Assembly: GCF_021155775.2 (NCBI RefSeq)
Contig: NC_060234.1
Location: 38,003,026 to 38,067,025 of the forward strand
Direction of reading: 5' to 3'
Length of the DNA: 64,000 nt
Source of the DNA: Neodiprion pinetum
Lineage: Eukaryota; Arthropoda; Insecta; Hymenoptera; Diprionidae
Shown: positions 9,486 to 22,100 of the stretch, piece by piece
How the letters are laid out: every line of letters starts with the position of its first letter
How positions within the stretch are numbered: the stretch's first letter is position 1
The notes under the pieces: generated by a model
Databases searched by the model: none
What the model was told of the DNA's origin: nothing
The model's input: the letters and a program-made list of their open reading frames with translations, nothing else
Position numbers and translations under genes: made by a program

Positions 9486-12392
9486 ATGGTAAGACTAATT
9501 GCTATTTTTCAATCGATTTTTTTTTTTTTTTTTTCAAATCAATTAGCCTGGGTTATTGAATTTTAGTATTACATTACGATATAGCGGTCTATTAACCTAC
9601 ATATGACCTTCGTGTATCAACTATGTAAAACTATGTTATGACGTGAGTCATTGTTATTGATTGCACTGTCAATGAGTATTATGGTCAATTTCAGGAATAT
9701 GTTAATTAATTTCCATCAATTTTGATGAATTTGCTACGATGCAACCTATTTCCTACAGGTAAAACTCCCTCTCAAAAGTGGTCTTTGTTAGATTAATCAA
9801 AATATACTGTGCTTCGTTTGCTCCCTCTAGTATTATCAAATTTCATTGCTCTAAAAAACACTTTTATTTCCAATGAACTTTTGGCACCAACTGTGTCTGA
9901 ATATTTACGCATATACTAATTAAGTAACAACAGCTTATCATTCCAGCAGGAGATTAAACCTGTTATATAATTGATAAGACAATCTAGAGTTTAATCTTTT
10001 TAAAAAAGTGCTCTACCAACAGATATTGCACAATATTGTAAACACTTGACAAACTTAGTCGATAATTTTTTACATAGTTAATCCCGATGTAAGCTAATAA
10101 ATTTTATATTCGTCAAGTATATTTGCAATGTTTCAGTAATTTACAATGTACCAAAGGATGACACTTTTGTGCCCAAATTGCATGCCACATGACTGATATG
10201 ATTTGTACATAAATATATGAATGAACATTTATAAATAAAACTATGAAAATTATCCCACATCCATTCTAGTTGTTGTAGTCAGGCTTTTTCTCATCCTTTA
10301 CAATTTTTACGATTATTGTCCACAATTTCAGGCTGAACCAATAAATGTTGTCGTCACCGGGGCTGCAGGTCAAATTGCGTATTCCTTGCTGTACCAATTG
10401 GCAGCTGGTTCAGTTTTTGGACCCGAGCAGCCCATTAACTTGAGACTCCTGGATATTCCACCAATGATGGAGGTACTTCAAGGCGTCGTTATGGAGCTGG
10501 ATGATCTGGCACTCAACCTTCTCAGGGGTAAAAATTATGCATTATGAATCTTCAATTCCTTTTTGTATTTTTGGTACATAGTATGCCATATTAATTGTCT
10601 AGTACTGAAAAACAGATATGTGCAAGTTGTCTTCAGTTAGTCATTTGTTACTCAACAACTATGTACCATTACATGACCGACCTGAAAAATCAAAGATGAC
10701 CTCTTCTTAGAAGCAGGGAATTGAACTTGAATTCCTGTTTCAATACTAAATACATATCTACTCAAAGCTTAAAATATATTGTCAAGTTATATAACTAGAA
10801 AGATATTCCCAGCCGAGTAAAATTAGGTTGTTTATAAATACAGCAATTTTGTGTCTCATGCTTGCCAATGAGCTTGTGCATATACCTACTTAGTTGAACC
10901 TCTACAAAATCTGTAGGTATTGTTCTCATTTTAAAATTATTATTGTCCATCAGTTGAAAGACTAAAATAGTCCTTTACAATGTACGGTTGTCATCAAATG
11001 TCTGAACATAACTTTATTATGAAATTTCCATTTTCTGTAGTGTAAAATTTACATTCAAGCATCTAAAAATACATCGATTCTCATCAATAAAATTCATCTG
11101 AATACTACCGTCTCTATTTTTCATCCTCAAGTTCTTCAAGTTCAGGTGAGCATGGCAAGCAGCCAAAATATCTAGGTGGCCTCTAAATATTGGCTGTTGC
11201 ATAATATATCCAATAATCGGACAATATTTAGTTACCAACTCTTGAGTTGCCATAAACAGTGACAAACTGATTATTTACTTATTTTTGAATATCATTCACT
11301 TTGCAGAAGTAACGCCCACGGCTGACCCAGCAGTAGCATTTAAGGATGCAGCAGCAGCTTTCCTTGTTGGCGCAATGCCAAGGAAACAGGGCATGGAGCG
11401 CAAGGATCTGTTATCAGCTAATGTGAAAATCTTCAAAGTACAAGGAGAGGCACTGGATAAATTTGCACGAAAAGACGTCAAAGTATTGGTTGTTGGCAAT
11501 CCGGCAAATACCAATGCTTTAATTTGCTCGCACTATGCGCCTTCAATTCCAAAGGAAAACTTCACAGCTATGACCCGGTTGGACCAAAACAGGGCCCAGG
11601 CTGCCCTAGCTGCTCGCTTGTCTGTACAGGTGAATAAATCATAGTTGATTTATTTATCAATGATTTCCTTGTGCTTCTGAGATGTAGTTGGCACTGTATT
11701 TTGTCACTAATTCCTAATTCAAACGATATTAGTAGAAAATATAAATGTAGATCCAACAGTTTCCTCATTTTTTCGCTATTAAGCTGTCTCTTGGTCTTTT
11801 CTAATATCTTCTACCTTTCTATTCATTTCAAATAGGTTGATCGCGTCCAGAACGTAATTATCTGGGGAAATCACAGCTCCACCCAATATCCTGATGCGCA
11901 TCATGCTTTGGTTCACCTTCCAACTGGAGCGAAACCAGTTCCCGAAGCAGTTAATGACGATGCCTGGTTAAACGGAGAGTTTGTGGAGAAAATCCAAAAA
12001 CGCGGAGCAGCCGTTATAGCTGCCCGGAAAATGTCTTCAGCTATGTCAGCTGCCAAGGCTGCCGGAGACCACATGAGAGATTGGTGGATTGGTACACGGC
12101 CTGGAAAATGGGTCAGCATGGGTGTCGTATCCGATGGAAGCTACGGTATTCCTAAGGACATAGTGTTTTCATTCCCAGTCACGATTAAGGATCATCAGTT
12201 CAAGATTGTTCAGGTAAGTGGGATGGAAAATATTTGTAGTAGCTTTATCATCAAATCCCTGTATTTAATATCGTATTTAATACCAAATACCAGGGTCTGC
12301 CAATCAACGAATTTGCAAGGGCCAAGTTGAATGCAACGGCCAAGGAGCTGGAAGAAGAACGCGCTGAGGCCAACTCCGTTCTGGAGCAGTGA
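9486..12392 (+). CDS. Mdh1: Cytosolic malate dehydrogenase
   Basis: Five exons: 9486-9488, 10332-10527, 11307-11629, 11836-12213, 12294-12392 (999 nt, 332 aa; human MDH1 is 334). It interconverts malate and oxaloacetate with NAD(H) in the cytosol, as part of the malate-aspartate shuttle. The Rossmann loop TGAAGQIAYSL follows the start. Substrate arginines lie in MPRKQGMERKD (Arg92, Arg98) and TRLDQNRA (Arg162). The catalytic His187 is in IIWGNHSS. The C-terminus is GLPINEFARAKLNATAKELE ending in LEQ. No mitochondrial or peroxisomal targeting sequence is visible, which fits the cytosolic form. The first coding exon is the ATG alone (ATG|GTAAGA), confirmed because the next exon continues AEPINVVVTGAAG as in the family. 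A possible AATAAA is at 12941-12946, implying a long 3' UTR. Confidence 0.97.
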
Positions 12393-15300
12393 CTAGACAG
12401 AGGGTCTACAATTGCAACGAGAAGGAGAGAACAAACACCGGCAAAGCTGTAAGCTAACTGTAGCAGGTTGCACTGAAATTGTATAAAGCAAATCCGAAAA
12501 AAAAAAAGAATAATTATTCACCGTTGAACCATGTTATTTTGTATCGAAATTCTAATAACTCTGTTTTATATGAAGTTGTGTATGTGTAATATGCATAGCA
12601 TCTTATATATATATGCACTGTAATTGAATTGCTAATCGCAATTATTATTCATTAGAGGTATGTAAATGCTCAAAGAACAGGTGAAGATAAAGGGCAGCAT
12701 TTTGCACTATCGAGTATACTAGTGTCTATTTAAAAGCCAATTTTTTTTACGCATAGTATAACTTTAGTTGTCTGTTCTTAAAAAATATCGAAATTCCGTA
12801 TTCTGTATTTTCAGCTCGGCATAAGTTTCTTAACTTGCATTTACTTAATACCTATACAAAACAAATATTACTAACATGATCAAACCCGCGTAAATATGCA
12901 GTCTACGCCTAATATTAGTATTAATGTATTCCAATACTAAAATAAAAAACTGTAGTAGACAGTTTGTGTACTCGTGTAAAGTGTTGGTAGATGGCAAATA
13001 AACTCTTATCAGCAATGGGATAGGAATAAAAAATGTTTCTTTTATCTCTGTATATTTACCTAAATTTCCTTCTGACCTACCTCCGCCTAGCATGCGAGTT
13101 AGTTGATTTCGGATATTGAAAACAACTTCTTCATTACTGAATTATTATCAGAGTCATGATCCCTTTGAGTTTCATCACGTACGTACCACAAACTAATTTG
13201 TTCTTACAGTTTACTGTGTCAACTGTACGAATTACTTGGATTCTTTTTTAGTTTCGAAGAATTTATTCTCCCGCAAAGCTTTATTCACATGTATTTATTC
13301 ATTAAACTTATACAAATAATCATTTTCCTTACAAGCTTTTATAGTTTGTCATCACAGTTATATCGCGGGTGAAAATAAATATTTCATATCAACTTTTTAT
13401 TCGACATATTCACTTTTGATGCACGTAACATTAGGCAACTCAAGTTACACCTAAAAGTGTGAAAGAAAAATTTTAGCCGTTTATCATCTCGTATTATTAA
13501 CTGTGGATGGGTTTCATTTACCATATGCGTAACTCATTTTTTGTTTTACTCACTGACTCTCCATTAATATTTTCAAAAACGTAGAATTCTCTCAACAATT
13601 ATCGATAAATTTAATGTAGGTTCTGTTATTTAATTTAGCTTTTCGAATAGCATCATAGTTTCAATTGATCAAATTCAGTAGCTAGAGGAGTTCGAATTTC
13701 TTGAAAGTTGAATGGTGATTAGTTTGCATTTTTGCTATATGCTGTGTCGTATTGTCACCGACTATTACCGCATTTTCGATTCATCCGCGATCATAATATT
13801 AATAATTTGTTGAAATTTTTTAAATATATTTAACTCTAACGCGACTCTACTAATTATTACATACCTTACGTATTACTTATAAATGTATATTTTTCTTTAT
13901 ACTTGTGTATACTATCTTGTTAGTACTTCTGGCTACATTTTTACACCACAGATAATGTAACATATTTTTTTTATTTTTTTTCCCCAAGATTCAATGTTAA
14001 TAATAATAATTTATAATACAATAATAGTTACTATTCTGCACTTAATATTGTTAATTATTCTTTTCTTGACATTTATATTAACTTTATATTTTTCTTTCTC
14101 TAATCACTATCATTATATACTGATTTACGTTTATTTTATGTTAATAAATATTCAATTAGATGAGCATTAATACCATATTGTATGAATATGTAAAGTATGC
14201 TCCACTTGCCAAGTCTCTATTGTCTGGATAAAATCGTAAACTCCTATTTGTCTAATTTAAAGATAATTTTGTTTTATAATAAGTAATTCGAGAATATCAC
14301 AATAAAAGCGAAAAACAAATAACAATCAATTCCCAAAAATGCGATAATAGCGAATCAAAACATGGCGTCTGTTCTGTAATGTCAGTAATAGGCGCAATTA
14401 TATAGCAAAAAAAAAAAAAATGAATAAATCTTTGCGGAACAGTAAATTTCAATTGTTTCATTGTTTTATCCGAAACAACTAGGGACTTAACAACTGTCTA
14501 GGATGAAGACGCATCCATGTATTGAAAATATAATTATTCACCAAGTGCGGCTGTTTTATTACATAAACTATTTTCTATGTAGGTAATATTTATCACGAAA
14601 AAAATCGGGTAAATATTTTTATTGGACGACAATTTTTGAGTTTACTTTTCACATTTTTGTATGTTTTTCTGTTTTGCTTTAATTGTATTACATTCAATTT
14701 GGGATTTCGTTCAGTTTACGCAGAATTTTCTAAGTTATTGCAGCACAGAAAAGCGGTGTCACACTAGATATTTACTCCCAAGGCTCACAAAATTTTTCCT
14801 TCTCCCCGAAAAATAATTTTCTGTATCCTATACGCCGAAATAAAACAAAAAAAATAAAAATTATTTTTTACTACTAAGAAATGGTTGCAGTATTTTTTTA
14901 TTTGGTTTCTACAAATTGACTGTCGCTAGTGATGCACAAGTCATTTATCAGAGCTTGTGTATTATACTTATTTAGGCATGTGTTGGTACACGTTCAAGCT
15001 ACTTTTCGTCAACGTACTGTTTAGATCGTAGCGCTTTTAATTTAAATTGTGATTTTGTTTTCAGCACAACTGACTAATAATGCATTATATAAGCATACAG
15101 ACGTACATACATATACGAGTATATAGTAACATAAATATATGTATATGTACGTGGGTATGTAAACATAAGTATATATGTATAATATGTATACTTTACAGAT
15201 ATGTATGCCAATAACTACTAGCATATGGTCTAATTATCAACTGAAACGAAAAAGGCTTGTTTTTTATTTATCAACTTATTATAATCATTGTTAATGCAAT

Positions 15301-15606
15301 GTTATCGAGTTTATCACTGATTGAAGAAACTTATCAAAGTTAATAGTTTTGATGCATCATCTCTTCAAATTAAAGAATAATTTCAACCTGTTTATATATT
15401 CGTAATAATGAGAGATGTACAGGTGAAAAGTTCTTAGGTAAACTAACATCTAGAAGTCATTCCGAATATATTATTCATTATCAATTGCATATAATTATCA
15501 CAAATATGCCGAATGCGTGTAGATGAAAACAATTCTTCTCAAATGAAATTATACATACAATATATGTATATATACGTTTCATTATATATTTCATATATAA
15601 TATATA
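12393..15606. other. AT-rich spacer (Mdh1 3' UTR and intergenic)
   Basis: No gene is recognised. The first several hundred bases are probably the Mdh1 3' UTR. The rest is very AT-rich with many poly-A/T runs. A TA/TG-rich simple-sequence stretch lies at about 15100-15205 (repeated TATGTATA and ACATATAC). Open frames are short and low-complexity. Confidence 0.6.
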
Positions 15607-15924
15607 GGGGCATTCCACGTCAATTCGCCGGGCCATTGGTGTGACCCCTTCCGATCTTGATGTTCAATTTATTTCGGATTCTGTTTGGCCCAAAATATGA
15701 CCTCAAATTTTTGGAAATTTTTATCCCATTTTTAAGGGGTTGCACGAGCGCAAAAATCATAAAATTGTGATAAAACATGAAGAGGGATTGTTTTTAAATT
15801 GATGATTTTTTTTCACAGAAACTAGGACCCAAAACATAATTTTTCGTCCTAGTCCGAAAGTGGGCCGAGAACTAGCATTGTTGATTTTTTTGAATTGACA
15901 TGGCGAATTGACATGGAATGCCCC
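15607..15924. mobile_element. 318-bp MITE with 23-bp terminal inverted repeats
   Basis: The left end begins GGGGCATTCCACGTCAATTC and the right end is its reverse complement with one mismatch in 23 bp. The inner sequence is non-coding. Both ends are flanked by ATATATA, a possible target-site duplication, but the surrounding DNA is itself TA-rich, so the duplication is uncertain. Structure is that of a non-autonomous DNA transposon. The inner 15887-15910 region repeats part of the terminus (GAATTGACATGGC). Confidence 0.8.
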
Positions 15925-16157
15925 ATATATATTCCACGTATAATATATATATTTCATATGTATACTTCATTGCGAATTTGTGATAGATGTTCACCTATCC
16001 CCATTCCTTACATAGTATAACTACCTGTGGTTGTTATCAAACTTAATTCAATCCATAAAACATAGACAGTTCATTTTTTCGATGACTCAATTTTGTTTTC
16101 TCTTCTTTTTACTTACCCACAAATACAAACATTTATTTTCATTAAGTTACAGAGTGC

Positions 16158-19100
16158 CTAGTTCAAGTGGAATCCTCTTTCTCGAGTTGCAGCCAAAAGC
16201 CTCACCTTTAGAAGCTCTTCAGTTGGGTATTCTGGTAACTTTAGATAATGCACACATGTGTTTACTGAAGGAAAACCTCCGGACCCAGCGTCAACCTTAC
16301 GAACCACAGTTAATCTAGGATGCAGGTTGCATAGGCCACCTGGTGGCAATGCTGAACAACCTGTCGCAAACTGAAGAAAAGCTTTCCGCTCCGGTCCCGT
16401 AAGTGATAGCAGCACATTCACAAATCGTTGGAATCCAGGACTGTAAGAAAAAAAGGAAATAAAATGAAATTTGACAAAACTTAATCAAGCTGCCAACATC
16501 ATTTCCCATAAGTTGATGAGATATTTGCTAACCTTTCTCTAGTATATCCCAGTTTGGGCTCCGTGTAATTCAGTAAGTCCTCCCTGGTCCAGTGAGGGTC
16601 CTGTTCTCCACATAGCATGGCTCTAATTTCTTCCGGGCTGAAGGCGTGTAATTTTTCCATTAAAAATACCTTGGAGAAGCCAGCTTTGAACGCATCCAGC
16701 TGCCTGGCGATACCTCGTTGCAAGCAGTATTTTACTGTCAGATCTACATATTCATGGACATTATCTAGCGTCACAGGAATATTTACACTTCCCTCTTTCA
16801 GTTCAACTTGTTCGTGTTCAAAGATTCGCGAACTGGGGGCATAGCTCATTGTCAAAGCCAGATCTTCAATGGAAATTGATGTACCAGATGGATGAGTGAT
16901 GTGTAATGAATCTCTTACTTCCTCTGTTAATGGACCGTCAGAGAGAGTTCTATCGCGTCTTGACACTAGGCTTTGGGTTTGTTTAAGAAACTCGCCTCTG
17001 ACCGGATCTACAATGGCTAAATCGTCGATGTTAAGTATACCATCATACCAAGGAGTTTGCTCAAGAGAATATTGTGCATCAAGTTCGCCTTCTTCGGAGA
17101 TGAAACTACTCGCCATGCTGGATGGCATACTCTCTTGTGGAACTGTATTTAACCCTATTCTTTCGTTGACATTGTTGGTGATATCTCCGCGACACATAAG
17201 TTTCAAGAAAGGTTGGGATAGCGGTATATCCACAAGTCTATTATCTTGTAAAACTTTGGCTAAGAATACACCTAGGAACCAGAAATACCGGACAGCCTTG
17301 TCGCAAACTGGCGAATCTTGAGGTAATGGAGCTGGGAAAAGTCCACTTGGTCTAACGACATAGTATCCTGGCGGACGAATTTGTTCCCCAGGTGGGCAGG
17401 ATTTCTCTTCCTCGCAAGTTTGCTCGTCATCGCACAACCACAGGCCTAAATCTTTGCGTTGTAATTCAGCGGCAACTAACGCAAAGAATTCCAAAGTAGG
17501 TCCAAGGCCGGTGCCTTCTTCACCAACAAACTGCACCTCTAGTATGCTCTTACGGCTTGCATGTACCTGTAAACGGGAAATAGTAATTCGTTCCAATTAT
17601 AAATTAGCTATTTTGAACACAGTTCTTTAAGTATGTGAAAAGTGAAAGTTCCTTACTTTGAGCACCTGCTCAGCCCAGTCAAGTAATTTCTCTCCCCTGG
17701 GCACACTGACCCTCTCGTGTTTTAGTCTTCCTACTCTAAATTCATGGCTATCGTCTCTTCGGGGACTGAGCCCTGGCGCTCTTTGCCTTTCTAATACAGC
17801 ATCTCTTTGAGTTTGTAGCCAAACTATTGACCTCGATGCTCCGAAAGCTGTGCAACTGAAGTACAATCTTCTTGTCTCGAACGGTAGCAAAAACGGGCAA
17901 CTTCTTGCTAGCTCCTCGCACCAACTGGGTAAGGCTCCAGCTGCGAGGGCCAATGGATCTTGAATCTGTTGTACAACTTTGTTTGTAATTTTTTTCGACG
18001 TGAAATCGTCTGGATTGACCCAGTAGCTTTCTGGACTACTCTCGTCCATAATAGTATCTTTATTCTCCTCACGCATCGCGCTCAGTACAAACACATGTCG
18101 CAAAAGTTGTAAGACGTCTTCTACTGTACAGGCATTTGTGTTCTGTATTTGATTCCGTGAGTATAATGTTATTATGGGCGTAGCACGGCCGGATGATTCC
18201 TCGTCTTTAGTTTCTTTGTAAACTATTCTGTTGGATAAAAAAAATAGAGAATTAACAAATGGTCGAAGATTATACATATAAAATTCAAGTGTTTTTGTTC
18301 GAGATTTTTTTTTTCACATTCCCGATTGTTTTATACGTAAATGCGGAAACTATGTATTACGTGTAAGTCGGTTCCCATATCCTTCTCAATTTCTCCTGTC
18401 TGCTACCCAATTCTGTAAGCTGCATTAGCTCTTGAACCACCTGGAATATTGTAGACTGAGGTTCAGTGAGAGGCACTTCAACATCAGGAATACCAGGGAG
18501 TCCTGGACCTTTCAGGGTCAAAGATAGTTTAGGACTTGTCGGTAAACCTGAGCGTGTACTCATTTGTAGTTCACTGCCTGGTGGCGGAACTTCGAGATCT
18601 GTCGTCTGCAAAATCACATAAAAAAAATAATTCGATTAAATGAACGGTAGAATCTACGATACCACACACGTAAAAAATCCAATTTGTTAGCAAAAATTTT
18701 TCATGAAAAGTACCAATTCTTACCTGATTAATATTTGTCCTGCCCGGCCTTGGGTCGAAAGCAGGTATTAGAGCGGAAAACTGACGTTTCAGCACAAATT
18801 CATCATCCCAAGCTCGTCTTTTAGTAGGCTGAGGCTGTGCTTCCTCTTCCATGAACGCTGCCAATAGGTTGCGACTCACCATCACCTCTTCATATTCACC
18901 TTCACCTCCGTCACCTTCTTCTTCATTTTCTTCATCGTCTTCCTATAGTTACGCGGAACCAGTATATGTTGGATTAGAAACATAGTTACGGAAGACGAAT
19001 TTTTGCGAGCTTTACTTTACATGATTAATGCTGGCTAAATACCTCTTGTTCATTTTCTTCATTATCATCATCTTCTTCGGCAAGAGCGCCATCTTCGTCA

Positions 19101-22100
19101 TCTTCTAATTCACCTAACAGAGTTGGGCCACCTATACCACGGCCACCAACAACACCAGTTCCTGCGACTCCGCTGCATGATTCGACAAAATCTTCGACAC
19201 TAACCTGGAGCCACAACTTCTCATTACATTAAAGGAAAGCCCCGATCAGGGGTCTTTCTCTGTCTTCCATTTATCACGTGAACAATAGCGGCCAATAATC
19301 TAATAGCGATATTTTGAAAATTAAACAATACAGTTTTTTTTTCAACATTAATACGAAACTTCACTTTGTCTACAAAACCATAATTTTATTAATTTTTTGA
19401 CGTAAGTGAAAATGAGTAAATCGATTTCACTTGTCACTCACGCAATCATTTGTTTCATCGTTAGCATGGCACGTAATTAATGAAGGCAGATAAGAACCAA
19501 GCTGCCCTGGAGGAATGAATGCTAAGAATAATATTGATGTATGTAAATTGTAAACATTACAATTTACTGAACACGATAAGTACTGTAACAATAGTTTGTT
19601 GGAAGACAAAAAAATTCATGTAGAAAAACTTGTGCCTTCAATATTAATTAGAGTGGTATAAGGCAAAATTTGACGTGGTGTTTCTGTTCATGTCATTAAG
19701 AAGGATATGCCAGGAATGGAAAATATTTCTTAAATCAATAAAGAAAGTGAAGCGAGTGAGTGTGTAACTTAAGATAAAAAGCAGTAGCACTACCTACTAG
19801 TCCACCTCCTATTCTAATTGCATTGAATTCAAATCAAAGTACAAACTTCATCATATCATCTTACCTGTTCGCTGTCACTACTTGTACTAGTCAGAGACAT
19901 AGTAAGAGCTTGACCAAGGCTAGGTCCTGTAGTTGTTGTAACTCCACTGCCTGCAACTTGGCCACTGCTAGTAAGACTTGGATAGCTTTGAGCGGTGCTC
20001 AGCAAGCCTCCAGGGAAGTTGGAGCTCAATGCTAATCTCACCAAACTAGACACAGAGTTTGGCCCGCGAGGATTTGAACCGGAGTTTGAGTTTGGAGCTA
20101 TGTGTTGGCCACCTGCGGGACCTAAAAATTATTAAAATACCCAACTAATGCATCATCAGGATGAAACAAGTTCTCATACCCTATTTAAAAAGGTATTCCA
20201 AGTGTAAAAAGAAAGAAACACCTACTTGTAACATAAAAGTAACTGAAACAGATGTTAAACTAAAATTGGATATAGGGCAGTTACACAAATTCAACTGGGT
20301 TCTGAAGCAGTGTTCGAAGTTTCAGTGTATCTTTTTACAACTATGCGAAATTACTAAGGAAATAATTTTAATGGATCGTTGTCCAACTGCAAATGTTTCA
20401 TACCTCTGAATATTGTAGTTTGCAAAGATTTTCAAAAAAACACAAACTACATAGCATAGCGTAGACATTTAGAATTCACGATGCATAAGAGACAGAAATA
20501 TATTGCAGAAACGAACATGTTTGATACATCTAGCAGTATGAATGTGTATAAAATTTTCATTTTGATATTCTATTGATCTCAAGATTTAGAACTTCAAATA
20601 TTTGAGTCAACCAACCTGACAAATTATCTTGTTAACTCTTTGAGTTACACATTTCTAACGAGACTTTGAAAATCTCAAATGATATTCCACTATCCGATTG
20701 TTTTGGCACAAGTTTGCGTTCAGTTTTATTATTTATTACAAAACTTAGAACCAATTTTGAATTAGGAAAAATAGATCTATGAGGGGTTAAATATACTTTA
20801 TAAATACCAAACTATTTCTGCTCCAAAAGCCATTACATGGTAATAAACTATTCTGAACGGAAGAAAAAAAGACTTTGATCTGGGGAGAGCATGAGAGTAA
20901 ACCAAGCAAAGCAATTCGAAAACAGACCCAAAGTTCGTCTGCGAGCCATTGCAGCAAAAGTCTCTAGGAATCCGGTAGCTGCTGCTGGTTCCAAGGTATT
21001 GTTAGCTTCTGTACAGGTAAGATTTGGTACAGATACAGACATGGGATTTGTTACTACGATGGGACATCCAGGAGCATTCTGAGATGACGAACTAGCTTCT
21101 TTGTCACGCCCGCACTCTTTCATGTCTATTGTAACAAATATTCCATGCGTGATTTTTTGATGAATTTCAAGTGGAAATATTACATAATTTACAAATCAGC
21201 ATTCAACATTTGCAGCTTCACGAATAAGTACTCAAGCATCAAGTATTTCTGAACCATTCTCGGGTTCCTAAAATATCGTAACTACAAATTTGGTAATTAG
21301 TAAGAATTTACCTATACATATATATATATATGCATATATTTGAAACGATTCAAAATGCTCAGCTTCACTGGATAATCGTAAATTATTATTAGACTGCAAT
21401 GTGACGTAAACGTGAAAAGAATAGATGAGAAGTGAAAATCAAATTTTATTAATTCTAAGATCCAAAACTTTTGCTTCAAAGTCAACCAACTATGATAATT
21501 GGTAGAGCAGATAAATTTCACATTCAATTACTCACTGTCAGTGATTCCTGGATGATGTCTAGTCACGGGTCGAATCCTCATTGAACTTTCGTCAGTCTCA
21601 CCAGACACGCTAATCCTAACAGGAACCAAACCGAGTAATTCCCCGCTCAAGAAACTGTTAGTATTATTACGCAACCTGTCTGCACCTTCGCGCATACGAT
21701 CCAACACTTCTGCTGCTTCCAAACTCAACAGACCACTCGCAGGCTAAAAAAATTGTTCATTTTTCCAATTAACCAGGTGAAGTTTGTAAATAATTTATAC
21801 GATCCAACCAGAGTTGAAGTAACTCAAATGAAAGTGGAGAAGAAAAAAGTATACGTAGCGGCGCATTTGTCGATACTATGGACGTTATTAAATTAATTTG
21901 TGTGGATTAAATCAGTGCACATGAAAACAGCTTGTGTGTTACCTTGTTCCCTCGAACTGTAGGAAAGTGAGGTTTAGAACTGTTTGTAGCACGATTACTG
22001 TTGCTGTTAATTGAGTATTCGGTATTCAGCGCAAGACTTTCAACAATAGTTGCCAAGTCACTGGTTGCATCGGGTCTTGGATGTAAAACAACAGACAGTT

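Noticed and set aside
19442..19521. Possible Hectd1 exon (80 nt, good acceptor and a GTGAGT donor, open frame FIPPGQLGSYLPSLIT)
   Set aside because: Including it breaks the reading frame between the flanking exons, while joining 19865 directly to 19204 gives SEQ|VSVEDF, which matches the family. It could at most be a rare frame-breaking exon.
20161..20409. 82-codon frame in a Hectd1 intron
   Set aside because: Lys-rich, low-information peptide in an AT-rich intron, opposite strand, without homology.
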